64,000 nucleotides of DNA from Nocardia carnea NBRC 14403 (GTDB lineage: Bacteria > Actinomycetota > Actinomycetes > Mycobacteriales > Mycobacteriaceae). The notes beneath the pieces are model-generated. The model searched no databases and was not told the DNA's origin. It was given only the letters and a program-made list of their open reading frames with translations. A program made the position numbers and the translations under genes. Positions 52,431-60,342 of this stretch are shown one piece after another (within the stretch, counting starts at the first letter, position 1; the number at the start of each line of letters is the position of its first letter). Where the stretch lies: NCBI RefSeq assembly GCF_000308515.1, contig NZ_BAFV01000053.1:1-64000 (forward strand), in the 5' to 3' direction.

Positions 52431-53453
52431 ATGCGTGGAGTCATGTTGTACGCCCCCGGCGACGTGCGTGTCGAAGACCGTACCGACCCGGTGATCGCCG
52501 AACCCACCGACGCAATCATCCGGATCGCCGCCACGTGTATCTGCGGGTCGGATCTGTGGCCCTACCGCGGTATCGAGCAGGTCGAGGGACCCGCTCCGAT
52601 GGGACACGAGTACATCGGGGTGGTCGAAGCGACCGGCCCGGACGTACGCAACCTAGCGGTGGGCGACTTCGTGGTGGGATCGTTCTTCGCCTCCGACAAC
52701 ACGTGCGAGATCTGCCGCGCCGGCTACCAGAGCCGCTGCGTGCACAGCGTCCCCATCGGATCGATCGGCACCCAGGCCGAACGCGCCCGTATCCCCCTCG
52801 CCGACGGCACCCTCGTCCCCGTGCCCGGCTCCCCCGGCCCCGCGCAGTACCCGGCCCTGCTCGCGGCCTCCGACGTGCTCGGTACCGGCTGGTTCGCCGC
52901 AGTGGCCGCCGAAGCTGGGCCCGGGAAAACGGTGGTGGTTGTCGGTGACGGCGCCGTCGGGCTGCTAGCCGTACTCGCCGCGAAACACCTCGGCGCCGAC
53001 CGCATCATCGCCATGAGCCGCCATGCCGACCGGCAAGCGCTGGCCCGCAAGTTCGGCGCCACCGATATCGTCGAAGAACGCGGTAGAGCAGGCGTCGCGA
53101 AGATCAAGGAACTCACCGGCGGGCTCGGCGCGCATTCGACCATCGAGGCCGTGGGCACCCAGGAGTCGATGATGCAGGCCATCCGCGCGACCCGCCCCGG
53201 CGGGCACGTCGGCTATGTCGGCGTCGCGCACGATGTACAACTCGACGGGATGCAGCTGTTCTTCTCCGGGGTGCACCTGCACGGCGGCCCCGCCCCGGTA
53301 CGCCGCTTCCTACCCGACCTGATCGGCCTCATCGTCCGTGGCGAAATCGACCCCGGCGAGGTTTTCGACCTCACTCTCCCGCTGGAACAGGCCGCCGAGG
53401 GCTACCGCGCCATGGACGAACGCCGCGCCACCAAGGTCCTGCTGACCGTCTGA
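52431..53453 (+). CDS. Zinc-dependent medium-chain alcohol dehydrogenase
   Basis: 340 aa from ATG 52431. Catalytic zinc ligands C38 and H59-E60 (CICGSD, GHEYIG), structural zinc cysteines in DNTCEICRAGYQSRC, and Rossmann VVVVGDGAVGLLAVLAAKHLGAD near residue 165-185. It oxidises or reduces an alcohol/aldehyde with NAD(P). GGAGAAGGAG precedes the start region. A role with the divergent NTF2-like protein is speculative. Confidence 0.9.
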   Translation: MRGVMLYAPGDVRVEDRTDPVIAEPTDAIIRIAATCICGSDLWPYRGIEQVEGPAPMGHEYIGVVEATGPDVRNLAVGDFVVGSFFASDNTCEICRAGYQSRCVHSVPIGSIGTQAERARIPLADGTLVPVPGSPGPAQYPALLAASDVLGTGWFAAVAAEAGPGKTVVVVGDGAVGLLAVLAAKHLGADRIIAMSRHADRQALARKFGATDIVEERGRAGVAKIKELTGGLGAHSTIEAVGTQESMMQAIRATRPGGHVGYVGVAHDVQLDGMQLFFSGVHLHGGPAPVRRFLPDLIGLIVRGEIDPGEVFDLTLPLEQAAEGYRAMDERRATKVLLTV

Positions 53454-53598
53454 CCGGGCACCCGCATACTCACCCTGGGCACAAGGACAAGTACGCCACC
53501 GGATCTCTTGGTGGGCGAGTGGTCGAACAGTGGCAGTACGAAGTAACGGCCGGCGGAACTCCCTGATCACCACATCAGGCACGACCGGAAGGCCGGTA

Positions 53599-54399
53599 TC
53601 ACCCCGAACGCGGAAGCAATACCGACGCACCGGACCGCACCGCATCCCAATCGGTGCGGACTTCGCGTGCCAGCGCACGCGACAACCGGGTCCGCCGGTC
53701 GGCGTGCTCGCGATACAGGCCGGGGAGATCGACGGAGGCCCCGGTAGGAGGTCCGGTGGCGACGATGCCGTCCACTCGTTCCTGCATGGCTTCGAACAGG
53801 CTTCGGTCGAGATCCTGCACTGCGGCGACGAATTCGTCGGTGGTCACCGAGGTTCGACCGGACAGCGGTGCGGTGAAGCCGATCTCGCCTTCCGGATCGG
53901 TCGGGAAGTGCCAATACAGTGTGACTGTGTCCACCGGATCCGTTGTGCGCCACCACTGCAACCAAGGACCGAAACGCAGGTAGCCGGTGTCAACGAGTCG
54001 ATCGCAGTAGGCAGCGACGGCAGCATCGACCGAGGCCGTGTCCGGTAACTCGGTTTCACCGAGGTCACGTCGGCGCGACGACCCGGCAGCGATGAAGTCC
54101 ACCAGATCGTGCGGCACGGGCTCGAGAATATGGGGCAATGCCTGTAACAGGTCCTCCCATAGGCGGACAACGTAATAGTCCGCCCAGGGTGGCCCTGTGC
54201 GTGGAGCTTCGGCGGACAAACCGGCGATCGTCTGCTCGGTATATCGCAGTAATTCGATACCGCCTACCTCCGGGCAGTACCAGCCCTCGGTGAGCGCGAA
54301 CCAGTGCAGATGCCGGTCGACCCCCCACGGTTGGACCTCGTCGACCGGTGCCAGCTCGAATCGAAATCGGATCACGGCATGATGCAACCCGATCGGCAT
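53599..54399 (-). CDS. DUF5984-family hypothetical protein
   Basis: 266 aa. IRFRFELAPVDEVQPWGVDRHLHWFALTEGWYCPEVGGIELLRY is the family-type opening: an aromatic-rich domain that is widespread in actinobacteria and without known function. A helical second half (TSVTTDEFVAAVQDLDRSLFEAMQERVDGI) follows. Cytosolic. Its stop faces the end of the alcohol dehydrogenase gene across 145 bp. It is next to the TetR gene on the same strand, 29 bases downstream of it. Confidence 0.75.
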   Translation of the reverse strand: MPIGLHHAVIRFRFELAPVDEVQPWGVDRHLHWFALTEGWYCPEVGGIELLRYTEQTIAGLSAEAPRTGPPWADYYVVRLWEDLLQALPHILEPVPHDLVDFIAAGSSRRRDLGETELPDTASVDAAVAAYCDRLVDTGYLRFGPWLQWWRTTDPVDTVTLYWHFPTDPEGEIGFTAPLSGRTSVTTDEFVAAVQDLDRSLFEAMQERVDGIVATGPPTGASVDLPGLYREHADRRTRLSRALAREVRTDWDAVRSGASVLLPRSG

Positions 54400-54428
54400 A
54401 CAGGGTGTCGACCGATTTGCGAACAGCG

Positions 54429-55034
54429 CTACTGCGGTGGGGCGAAGGCTCCGGCTCGGCCGGCGAGGGTGGCCGCGTGGGCAGCGCGGTCCGGTAGGGC
54501 GGGGTCGGGTGGGGTTCGCAGGAGTACGAGGTGGTGGTAGAGGGGGGCGGTGGCTGCGATGAGGAGGGCGCGGGGTTCGGTGTGGGGTGGGAGTTCACCG
54601 CGGCGGAGGGCTCGTTCGACGACTATCTCGGATTGGGCGTAGCGGTCTTCCCAGAGTTGTTGCAGGGCCCGGGCTGCCTCGTCCGAGCGGAACGACACCG
54701 CGACCAGAGCCGCGGCGATCGAGGGTTTTTCGGTGAAGGATTCCTGGATTTCGGCGTTGAGTGCGGCAAGGTCGCCGCGTAGCGACCCGGTGTCACGGGG
54801 ATGCCAGTCGATATCGGCGGCTGCGGCGAAGAGGTCGGCGATGAGGCCGCCGGTATCGCGCCAGCGGCGGTACACCGTGGTGCGGTGCACACCGGCTCGG
54901 GCGGCGACCGTATCGACGGTGAGGGCGTCGTAGCCGTGTTCGGTGAGTTCCGCGCGCACGGCGTCGAGGACCTGTTCGCGGATGCGGGCGGTGCGGCCGC
55001 CGGGGCGGGGGCGGGGCGGGTCGTGTGGGTTCAT
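54429..55034 (-). CDS. TetR/AcrR-family repressor
   Basis: 201 aa. The N-terminal helix-turn-helix is canonical: RIREQVLDAVRAELTEHGYDALTVDTVAARAGVHRTTVYRRW. The C-terminal domain (ALLIAATAPLYHHLVLLRTPP) is of the short TetR-C type that binds hydrophobic drugs. It is divergent from the ABC-F gene, with a symmetric 22-bp dyad between, so it most likely represses the ABC-F/Vat operon and itself. Confidence 0.9.
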   Translation of the reverse strand: MNPHDPPRPRPGGRTARIREQVLDAVRAELTEHGYDALTVDTVAARAGVHRTTVYRRWRDTGGLIADLFAAAADIDWHPRDTGSLRGDLAALNAEIQESFTEKPSIAAALVAVSFRSDEAARALQQLWEDRYAQSEIVVERALRRGELPPHTEPRALLIAATAPLYHHLVLLRTPPDPALPDRAAHAATLAGRAGAFAPPQ

Positions 55035-55079
55035 CGTCGGTTTCCGGTTGCTCGAATGGGTGGTGCCGTGGCATCATCC

Positions 55080-55101
55080 TAATGCAACTGTTGTCGCACT
55101 A
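55080..55101. promoter_or_regulatory. TetR operator candidate
   Basis: TA-A-TGC-A-AC-TGTT-GT-C-GCA-C-TA: a 22-bp dyad TAnTGCnACnnnnGTnGCAnTA between the divergent TetR and ABC-F genes, 45 bases from the TetR start and 12 bases before the leader ORF. Symmetry and length suit TetR dimers. Confidence 0.6.
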
Positions 55102-55113
55102 GTGAGGGTGCCG

Positions 55114-55278
55114 ATGTTCTTCCGAAGTGTTTCCCCGGTCCTGCGGTCGTCGGTGGCCGCGCCCTCGAATACTTCGGAGTTCCTGTATGCCCACTCAGAT
55201 CACCGCACACGCGGTCAGCAAATCGTTCCACGGCCGGCTCGTTCTCGACGAGGTCGGTTGCACGCTCGGCGCGGGTGA
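55114..55278 (+). CDS. Upstream ORF (leader peptide) of the ABC-F gene
   Basis: 54 aa from ATG 55114 with GAGGG six bases upstream, starting MFFRSVSPVL. It overlaps the ABC-F start in another frame by 92 bases. Codons 3-7 coincide with the 5' arm of a hairpin that buries the ABC-F ribosome-binding site, the setup of ribosome-stalling leader peptides that induce ABC-F and Erm genes. The peptide itself has no recognisable domain. Confidence 0.55.
   Translation: MFFRSVSPVLRSSVAAPSNTSEFLYAHSDHRTRGQQIVPRPARSRRGRLHARRG
55120..55179 (+). promoter_or_regulatory. SD-sequestering hairpin (translational attenuator) of ABC-F
   Basis: Arms 55121-55132 and 55167-55178 pair over 12 consecutive positions (10 Watson-Crick and two G-U), and U120-G179 extends it. 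The 3' arm contains CGGAG (55175-55179), the SD seven bases before ATG 55187. The loop is 34 bases. A ribosome stalled on the leader ORF would cover the 5' arm and free the SD. Confidence 0.6.
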
Positions 55279-57004
55279 ACGCACCGGGATCGTCGGGGAG
55301 AACGGGTCCGGTAAATCCACGCTGCTGCGCCTGTTCGCCGAGCAGGCAACGCCCGACCAGGGCGAGATCGTCGTCGATGCCGCGGGCGGTATCGGCTATC
55401 TCGCCCAGGACGAACAGCTACCGGCACAGCTGACGGTCCAGCAGATCATCGACCGCGCGTTGAGCGATCTGCGCCGGATCGAGACACGGATGCGTCGCCT
55501 CGAGGCCGGAATGGCCGCGGGTGACGACTCCGGATTGACCGAATACGGCGAACTGACCACCATTTTCGAGCTGCGTGGTGGTTACGACGCCGATGCCCGG
55601 GTGGAGCGCGCCCTGCACGGACTCGGCTTGGGTCTGGTTTCCCGGGAGCGCACCGTCGCCGGGCTGTCCGGCGGCGAACAGGTCCGCCTGCGACTGGCCG
55701 CCCTACTCGCGGCCGCACCCGAAGTGCTGCTGTTGGACGAGCCCACGAACCACCTCGACGACAATGCCCTGACCTGGCTGGAAGACCATCTGCGGACCCG
55801 CCCGGGAACAACGGTCGCGGTCTCGCACGACCGGGTCTTCCTGGAGCGGGTCACCACCACCCTGCTGGAGGTCGACGCCGACCGCCGGGGCGTGCTCCGC
55901 TACGGCAACGGCTACCGAGGCTTCCTGACCGAGAAAGCCGCGGCGCGGCAGCGGTGGGCGCAGGCGTACACGCAGTGGCAGTCCGATACCGAGCGGTTAC
56001 GCGAAACCATCGCGACCACGGCGCGCCGTGTGGCGCCGGGCCGGGCGATGAAGGACAACAACAAGATGGCCTACGACCGAGCAGGCGGGCGGGTTCAGCA
56101 GTCGCTGGCCGGCCGGGTCCGCAATGCCGAGGAACGACTACGCCGCCTCCTCGACGAGCCCGTACCGCCGCCTCCGGAACCGTTGCGGTTCACCGCAATC
56201 CCCTGGACAGTTCGGGAACAGGCCGGCGCGCCGGTCGAGCCACCGGAGAAGGCGGACCGCAGTGCCCTCGATGGCTCATCGGACACCGGGCTCGAGCCGG
56301 CTCCGATCGACGTGCCCGGCAGAACGCAGAGTGACGCAGTCGAGCCGCGAGGCGATATCCACGAGAGCAGCCACGGCAACGCGCCCGATACGGCGCGAAG
56401 CATCTTCCCCGCCGGGGCATGCAGCGCGGTTCTCGACGCCACCGATATCAGCGTAGCGAACAGGCTGTCGCCCACGAGTTTCGCGGTCGCGGCGGGTGAA
56501 CGTGTGCTGATCACCGGATCGAACGGCGCCGGTAAGACCACGCTGCTCCGCGTGCTGGCCGGTGAACTCGAACCGGACAGCGGAACGGTCACTCGTCGCG
56601 GCCGTATCGGTTATCTCGCACAGGAACCCCGCACCGGCGATCCCGGCCGCACCCTGCTGGCCGCCTTCGCGCACGACCGCCCGGGCGTTGCCGACGAGCA
56701 TGCCGAGCGACTGCTCGCGCTGGGCCTGTTCACCCGCGACCAGCTCACGACCCGGGTCGGTGAGCTGTCCACCGGCCAGCGGCAGCGGCTGGCGCTGGCC
56801 CGGCTGGTCACCGAGCCGGCGGCGGCGCTACTGCTCGACGAACCCACCAACCACCTCTCCCCCGGTCTCGTCGAAGATCTGGAGATCGCCTTGACGCACT
56901 ACACGGGTGCGCTCGTGATCGTCAGCCACGACCGGCGGCTGCGCCGCCGGTGGCGGGGCGCCCGCCTGACTCTGCGAGCCGCCTCGCCCGCCGGAGTTTC
57001 CTGA
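55187..57004 (+). CDS. ABC-F ribosomal protection ATPase
   Basis: 605 aa from ATG 55187. Two ATPase domains and no membrane segment. The first: GENGSGKST (~37-45), LSGGEQVRLRLAALL, VLLLDEPTNHLDD. The linker region (~250-400) is long, hydrophilic and variable, the part that enters the ribosomal exit site in resistance ABC-F proteins. The second: GSNGAGKTT, LSTGQRQRLALARLV, LLLDEPTNHLSP. It displaces antibiotics such as lincosamides, streptogramins A or pleuromutilins from the ribosome. Upstream dyad and leader predict drug induction. Vat-like acetyltransferase follows in the operon. Confidence 0.9.
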   Translation: MPTQITAHAVSKSFHGRLVLDEVGCTLGAGERTGIVGENGSGKSTLLRLFAEQATPDQGEIVVDAAGGIGYLAQDEQLPAQLTVQQIIDRALSDLRRIETRMRRLEAGMAAGDDSGLTEYGELTTIFELRGGYDADARVERALHGLGLGLVSRERTVAGLSGGEQVRLRLAALLAAAPEVLLLDEPTNHLDDNALTWLEDHLRTRPGTTVAVSHDRVFLERVTTTLLEVDADRRGVLRYGNGYRGFLTEKAAARQRWAQAYTQWQSDTERLRETIATTARRVAPGRAMKDNNKMAYDRAGGRVQQSLAGRVRNAEERLRRLLDEPVPPPPEPLRFTAIPWTVREQAGAPVEPPEKADRSALDGSSDTGLEPAPIDVPGRTQSDAVEPRGDIHESSHGNAPDTARSIFPAGACSAVLDATDISVANRLSPTSFAVAAGERVLITGSNGAGKTTLLRVLAGELEPDSGTVTRRGRIGYLAQEPRTGDPGRTLLAAFAHDRPGVADEHAERLLALGLFTRDQLTTRVGELSTGQRQRLALARLVTEPAAALLLDEPTNHLSPGLVEDLEIALTHYTGALVIVSHDRRLRRRWRGARLTLRAASPAGVS

Positions 57005-57063
57005 CCCGGATACGCAGCGGGACAACCCAACCCGTGCTCGACCTTCCCGAAGGAGTTCCCGCA

Positions 57064-57720
57064 GTGCCCGACCACCCCGCCCCTGTTCCCGCAGATCCCA
57101 CCGTCCTGCACCCCATGCCGGGCCAACCACGAGTGGTGCTGCTGAAACCGCTGGTCACTTCACCACTGATCGAAGTCGGCGAGTTCTCCTACTACGACGA
57201 CCCCGACGACCCCACCGCCTTCGAAACCCGTAACGTCCTCTACCACTACGGGCCGGAAAAGCTGATCATCGGGAAGTTCTGCGCCCTGGGCACCGGGGTC
57301 CGGTTCGTCATGAACGGCGCCAACCACCGCATGGACGGCCCCTCGACGTTCCCGTTCCCCACCATGGGCGGCGCGTGGTCACAGCATTTCGACCTGATCA
57401 CCGACCTGCCGGGTCGCGGGGACACCGTCGTCGGCAACGATGTCTGGTTCGGTAACGGCGCAACGGTGATGCCCGGTGTCCGGATCGGCCACGGGGCAAT
57501 TGTCAGCACCGGCTCGGTGGTCACCGGCGACGTCCCCGATTACAGCATCGTCGGCGGCAATCCGGCCCGGCTCATCCGGAAACGCTTCAGCGATACCGAT
57601 ATCGCCCGGCTACTGGCGGTTGCCTGGTGGGATTGGCCGCTCGACCACCTGACCGAACACATCCGCACGATCATGTCGGGCGATCTCGCCGAACTCGAGT
57701 CCGCGGCACCGCCGAGTTGA
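57064..57720 (+). CDS. Xenobiotic acetyltransferase of the Vat (streptogramin A) type
   Basis: 218 aa from GTG 57064, with GGAG eight bases upstream, the Vat length. Hexapeptide beta-helix: HYGPEKLIIGKFCALGTGVRFVMNG, then the catalytic His in NHRMDGPSTFPF; GNDVWFGNGATVMPGVRIGHGAIV and DYSIVGGNPARLIRKRF close the domain. Vat enzymes acetylate the hydroxyl of streptogramin A, removing ribosome binding. It is 59 bases behind the ABC-F gene, so the two form one resistance operon. A CatB-like chloramphenicol substrate is an alternative. Confidence 0.88.
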   Translation: MPDHPAPVPADPTVLHPMPGQPRVVLLKPLVTSPLIEVGEFSYYDDPDDPTAFETRNVLYHYGPEKLIIGKFCALGTGVRFVMNGANHRMDGPSTFPFPTMGGAWSQHFDLITDLPGRGDTVVGNDVWFGNGATVMPGVRIGHGAIVSTGSVVTGDVPDYSIVGGNPARLIRKRFSDTDIARLLAVAWWDWPLDHLTEHIRTIMSGDLAELESAAPPS

Positions 57721-57805
57721 GCGATGCGGAGGCCGCGTCGAGCGATCGGATACCGCGCTGGGCTCCAGGGATTCGACAGGCCGGTTCTACAACCGCGGGC
57801 GCAGA

Positions 57806-58795
57806 CTACCCATGGCTGCGACGCCCTCCGCGCATCTCTCCGCTCCGATGATGCTCTCGTGCTCGCTCCGCAATGGCGATGATTTCCCCGCGCAGTGCGT
57901 CGGGAGCGATCACTTCGACTTCGGGCCCGAACCCCACCAGCATGGCGGCCGCTGCACGCATACTGCGCACCTGCACGCTGAACACCTGCGGATCGCCGGC
58001 GGCGGGTTGCGGATCGGCAAGCATGGTGACCGATAGCGATCGCAGCACCATCGGCAACCGCGGCCGGTGGATCCGCAGCGTGATCTCGGTGCCGGGAACG
58101 TTGCGGAAATCGTCACGCATCTGCTCCCACACCTTGCGCAGGTCCAGGCCCGGTGGCCGGTGTGCGGTTACGCCCAGCCGGTGGACCGCACTGATCCGGG
58201 ATATCCGGTAGCTGCGCGGGCGGCCGCGGTGGGTGGCGACGAGATACCAGGTGGTCCCGACCTGGAGCAGTCCCCACGGATCGACGGTTCGCTCCCCCGG
58301 CGCGGCGGCCTCCTTGCTCTGGTATCGGATGCGGATCCGCTCATCGTCCAGGACCGCGCCTTGGACCTCGGCCAGCGCGTCGAGAGTATCGGGGTCGCGG
58401 TGCCAGCCGCCGGCGTCGAGGACGATCCGGTCCCGGACATGGTCGACCAGCCGGTGCTCGTGGTCGGGCAGTGCGGAGGCGAGCTTGCGCAAAGCATTGC
58501 TGAACGAGCCGCCGAGGCCGAGCGCCTCCGCTGCGCCCAGGCCGCCCGCTACGAACAATGCCCGCGCTTCCTCGCTGGTCAGCTGTTCGACATCCGGTTG
58601 AAACCCTGGCACCAACGCGAATCCGCCGCCGCGGCCGTGCTCGGCGTAGACCGGGATACCGGCGGTCGACAGCGCGTCCATATCGCGCAGCACCGTCCGC
58701 TTGGTGACTTCCAGCCGGCGGGCCAGCTCTGCGGAACTCATCTGCCCGTGCCGGCGCAGCAACTGGACGATCTGGAGGAGCCGGTCCGCACGCAT
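57806..58795 (-). CDS. HTH/WYL-domain transcriptional regulator (second paralog)
   Basis: 329 aa from ATG 58795. Helix-turn-helix MRADRLLQIVQLLRRHGQMS and RRLEVTKRTVLRDMDALSTAG, then WYL at ~150-215 (RIRYQSKEAAAPGERTVDPWGLLQVG) and a C-terminal WCX region (FGPEVEVIAPDALRGE). It is divergent from a TIGR03086-family gene; a perfect dyad lies between. It probably represses that neighbour. The upstream extension is antisense. Confidence 0.9.
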   Translation of the reverse strand: MRADRLLQIVQLLRRHGQMSSAELARRLEVTKRTVLRDMDALSTAGIPVYAEHGRGGGFALVPGFQPDVEQLTSEEARALFVAGGLGAAEALGLGGSFSNALRKLASALPDHEHRLVDHVRDRIVLDAGGWHRDPDTLDALAEVQGAVLDDERIRIRYQSKEAAAPGERTVDPWGLLQVGTTWYLVATHRGRPRSYRISRISAVHRLGVTAHRPPGLDLRKVWEQMRDDFRNVPGTEITLRIHRPRLPMVLRSLSVTMLADPQPAAGDPQVFSVQVRSMRAAAAMLVGFGPEVEVIAPDALRGEIIAIAERAREHHRSGEMRGGRRSHG

Positions 58796-58816
58796 CCGTC
58801 CAGGATTCCAGGAAAA

Positions 58817-58835
58817 GGTGACATGAGATGTCACC
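58817..58835. promoter_or_regulatory. Perfect operator for the WYL regulator
   Basis: GGTGACAT-GAG-ATGTCACC: a perfect 8-bp-arm dyad centred in the 63-bp gap between the two divergent starts, so it must overlap both promoters. Confidence 0.7.
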
Positions 58836-58858
58836 GCTGGGGTCGCAGGCTGGTTGTC

Positions 58859-59446
58859 ATGACACAGATTCCCGATTTCCGAGCAGACCTCGCCGCGGCC
58901 CATCGGTGGGTCGCTGGACTCATGAACGGCGTCCGTCCCGGGCAATGGGCCGCTCCCACCCCCTGCACCGAATTCGATGTCCGTGCCCTGCTGGAGCATC
59001 TGTCCTGCCACCCGGCCAAAATCACGGCTACCGCCACCGGCGCCGACCCTCGGCCACTGCCTGCCCGTGCCGATATCGACGAGAACAGCCCCAGCGAGGA
59101 CTACCTGAAACGGGCAACCGCCGCTCTCGACGAATGGGCCGACGATTCCCTCCTCACCCGCACGGTCACCGCCCCCTGGGGCGAAGCACCCGGTGGTCTC
59201 GCACTCGGCGGATACCTGATGGAAACCGTCGCCCACGGCTGGGATCTCGCGGTGGCCACCGGCCAGAATCCCGAAGCCGATCCCGGTCTCGTCGCCAAAG
59301 CCCAAGCCGTCGCCGACCGCGCCCTGACCGATGCCTCCCGCGGCACCGGCGCACCGTTCGGCCCGCGCATCGAACCACCCGCCCAGGCCGGCCCCACCGA
59401 ACGACTCGCGGCCTTCCTCGGCCGCTCCCGCCCCGCGAACCGCTGA
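58859..59446 (+). CDS. TIGR03086-family / maleylpyruvate isomerase-like (DinB-fold) protein
   Basis: 195 aa from ATG 58859. N-terminal DLAAAHRWVAGLMNGVRPGQWAAPTPCTEFDVRALLEHL with conserved His, and YLMETVAHGWDLAVATGQ in the middle, typical of the mycothiol-dependent DinB/MDMPI fold, where three histidines bind metal. Substrate unknown; members act on mycothiol conjugates or redox stress. It is controlled presumably by the divergent WYL protein. Confidence 0.85.
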   Translation: MTQIPDFRADLAAAHRWVAGLMNGVRPGQWAAPTPCTEFDVRALLEHLSCHPAKITATATGADPRPLPARADIDENSPSEDYLKRATAALDEWADDSLLTRTVTAPWGEAPGGLALGGYLMETVAHGWDLAVATGQNPEADPGLVAKAQAVADRALTDASRGTGAPFGPRIEPPAQAGPTERLAAFLGRSRPANR

Positions 59447-59507
59447 TCGCCCGCCGTGGCCGCCCCGCCGGCCACGGCGAACGACCGCGACCGGCCGGCT
59501 GTCGCAC

Positions 59508-60173
59508 ATGATGATCGAACTCGGCTTGCTGCCTCGGGAATTCCTGTTGATCGGCGTCGTCTCGTATCTGGTCGCCGCCGCGTTGACGTTTGCACTCGGG
59601 TTCCTGTTCGGCGGGCGTTCTCCGACAGCGTCGCTCCTTCCCGCGCTCGGCGTCATGGTCGTCGGCGTGCTCCTCACCTCGTTCGCCGCTGCCGGTGTGA
59701 TGCTGCTCGCGGGGCGGGTGCTCGGCGGACTCGGCGCGGGCGTCGCGGTGGGAGTCACCGTCGCGGTGCTGCGGCGAGTCCAGGGCTCGCGGGCTGTCGC
59801 AGCGACTGTGGTGGCGGTTCTCTCCGGACTGGCCGCCGTGGCCGCGCCGTTCGTCAACAGTGCGATATCGGAAATGCTCAGCTTCCGCCTGCCACATCTG
59901 GCGACGGAGCCCTTCCTGTCGGCCGCGATATTCGCCGCCGCCGTCAGTGGAATAGCTCAAACCGCCGGTGCGGGTCGCGCCGCTCGGTCGACGCCGTATG
60001 GCATGCCCTATCCTCCGCCGTACCCTGCTCCGCCGAATCCGGTAGACCGATATCCGGCACCGCAGTATCCGGTAGCGCATCCGATGCATCAGGCGCCGCA
60101 GTATCCGGCTACCCAGAACCCGGCATCTCCGCATCCTGCGACGCCATATCCGCCCCGGAGTCCGGGCCGCTGA
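59508..60173 (+). CDS. Membrane protein with proline/tyrosine-rich C-terminal tail
   Basis: 221 aa from ATG 59508 (a second ATG at 59511). Four or five hydrophobic helices (FLLIGVVSYLVAAALTFALG, SLLPALGVMVVGVLL, VAVGVTVAVLRRV..., LSAAIFAAAVSGIA) fill residues 8-155. The last ~60 residues are repeats such as YPPPYPAPPNP, PAPQYPVAHPMHQAPQYPAT, PHPATPYPP. Such tails often bind SH3-like or scaffold partners. No family recognised. It follows the DinB-fold gene by 61 bases. Confidence 0.7.
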   Translation: MMIELGLLPREFLLIGVVSYLVAAALTFALGFLFGGRSPTASLLPALGVMVVGVLLTSFAAAGVMLLAGRVLGGLGAGVAVGVTVAVLRRVQGSRAVAATVVAVLSGLAAVAAPFVNSAISEMLSFRLPHLATEPFLSAAIFAAAVSGIAQTAGAGRAARSTPYGMPYPPPYPAPPNPVDRYPAPQYPVAHPMHQAPQYPATQNPASPHPATPYPPRSPGR

Positions 60174-60342
60174 CACCGCGACAGCGGCATGGAGATTCGT
60201 TCAGAGCGATATATTCGTCCTGGAGCCCGGTCGTTTCGCACTCAACGCCCGGTCGAAGTCAGGGCGCTGCGGATTCAGCTCGCACCGGTCACCGTGGGCG
60301 GCGCCATGGCGGCACTGCCACCTCGGGTGTTGCTGACAGAGT

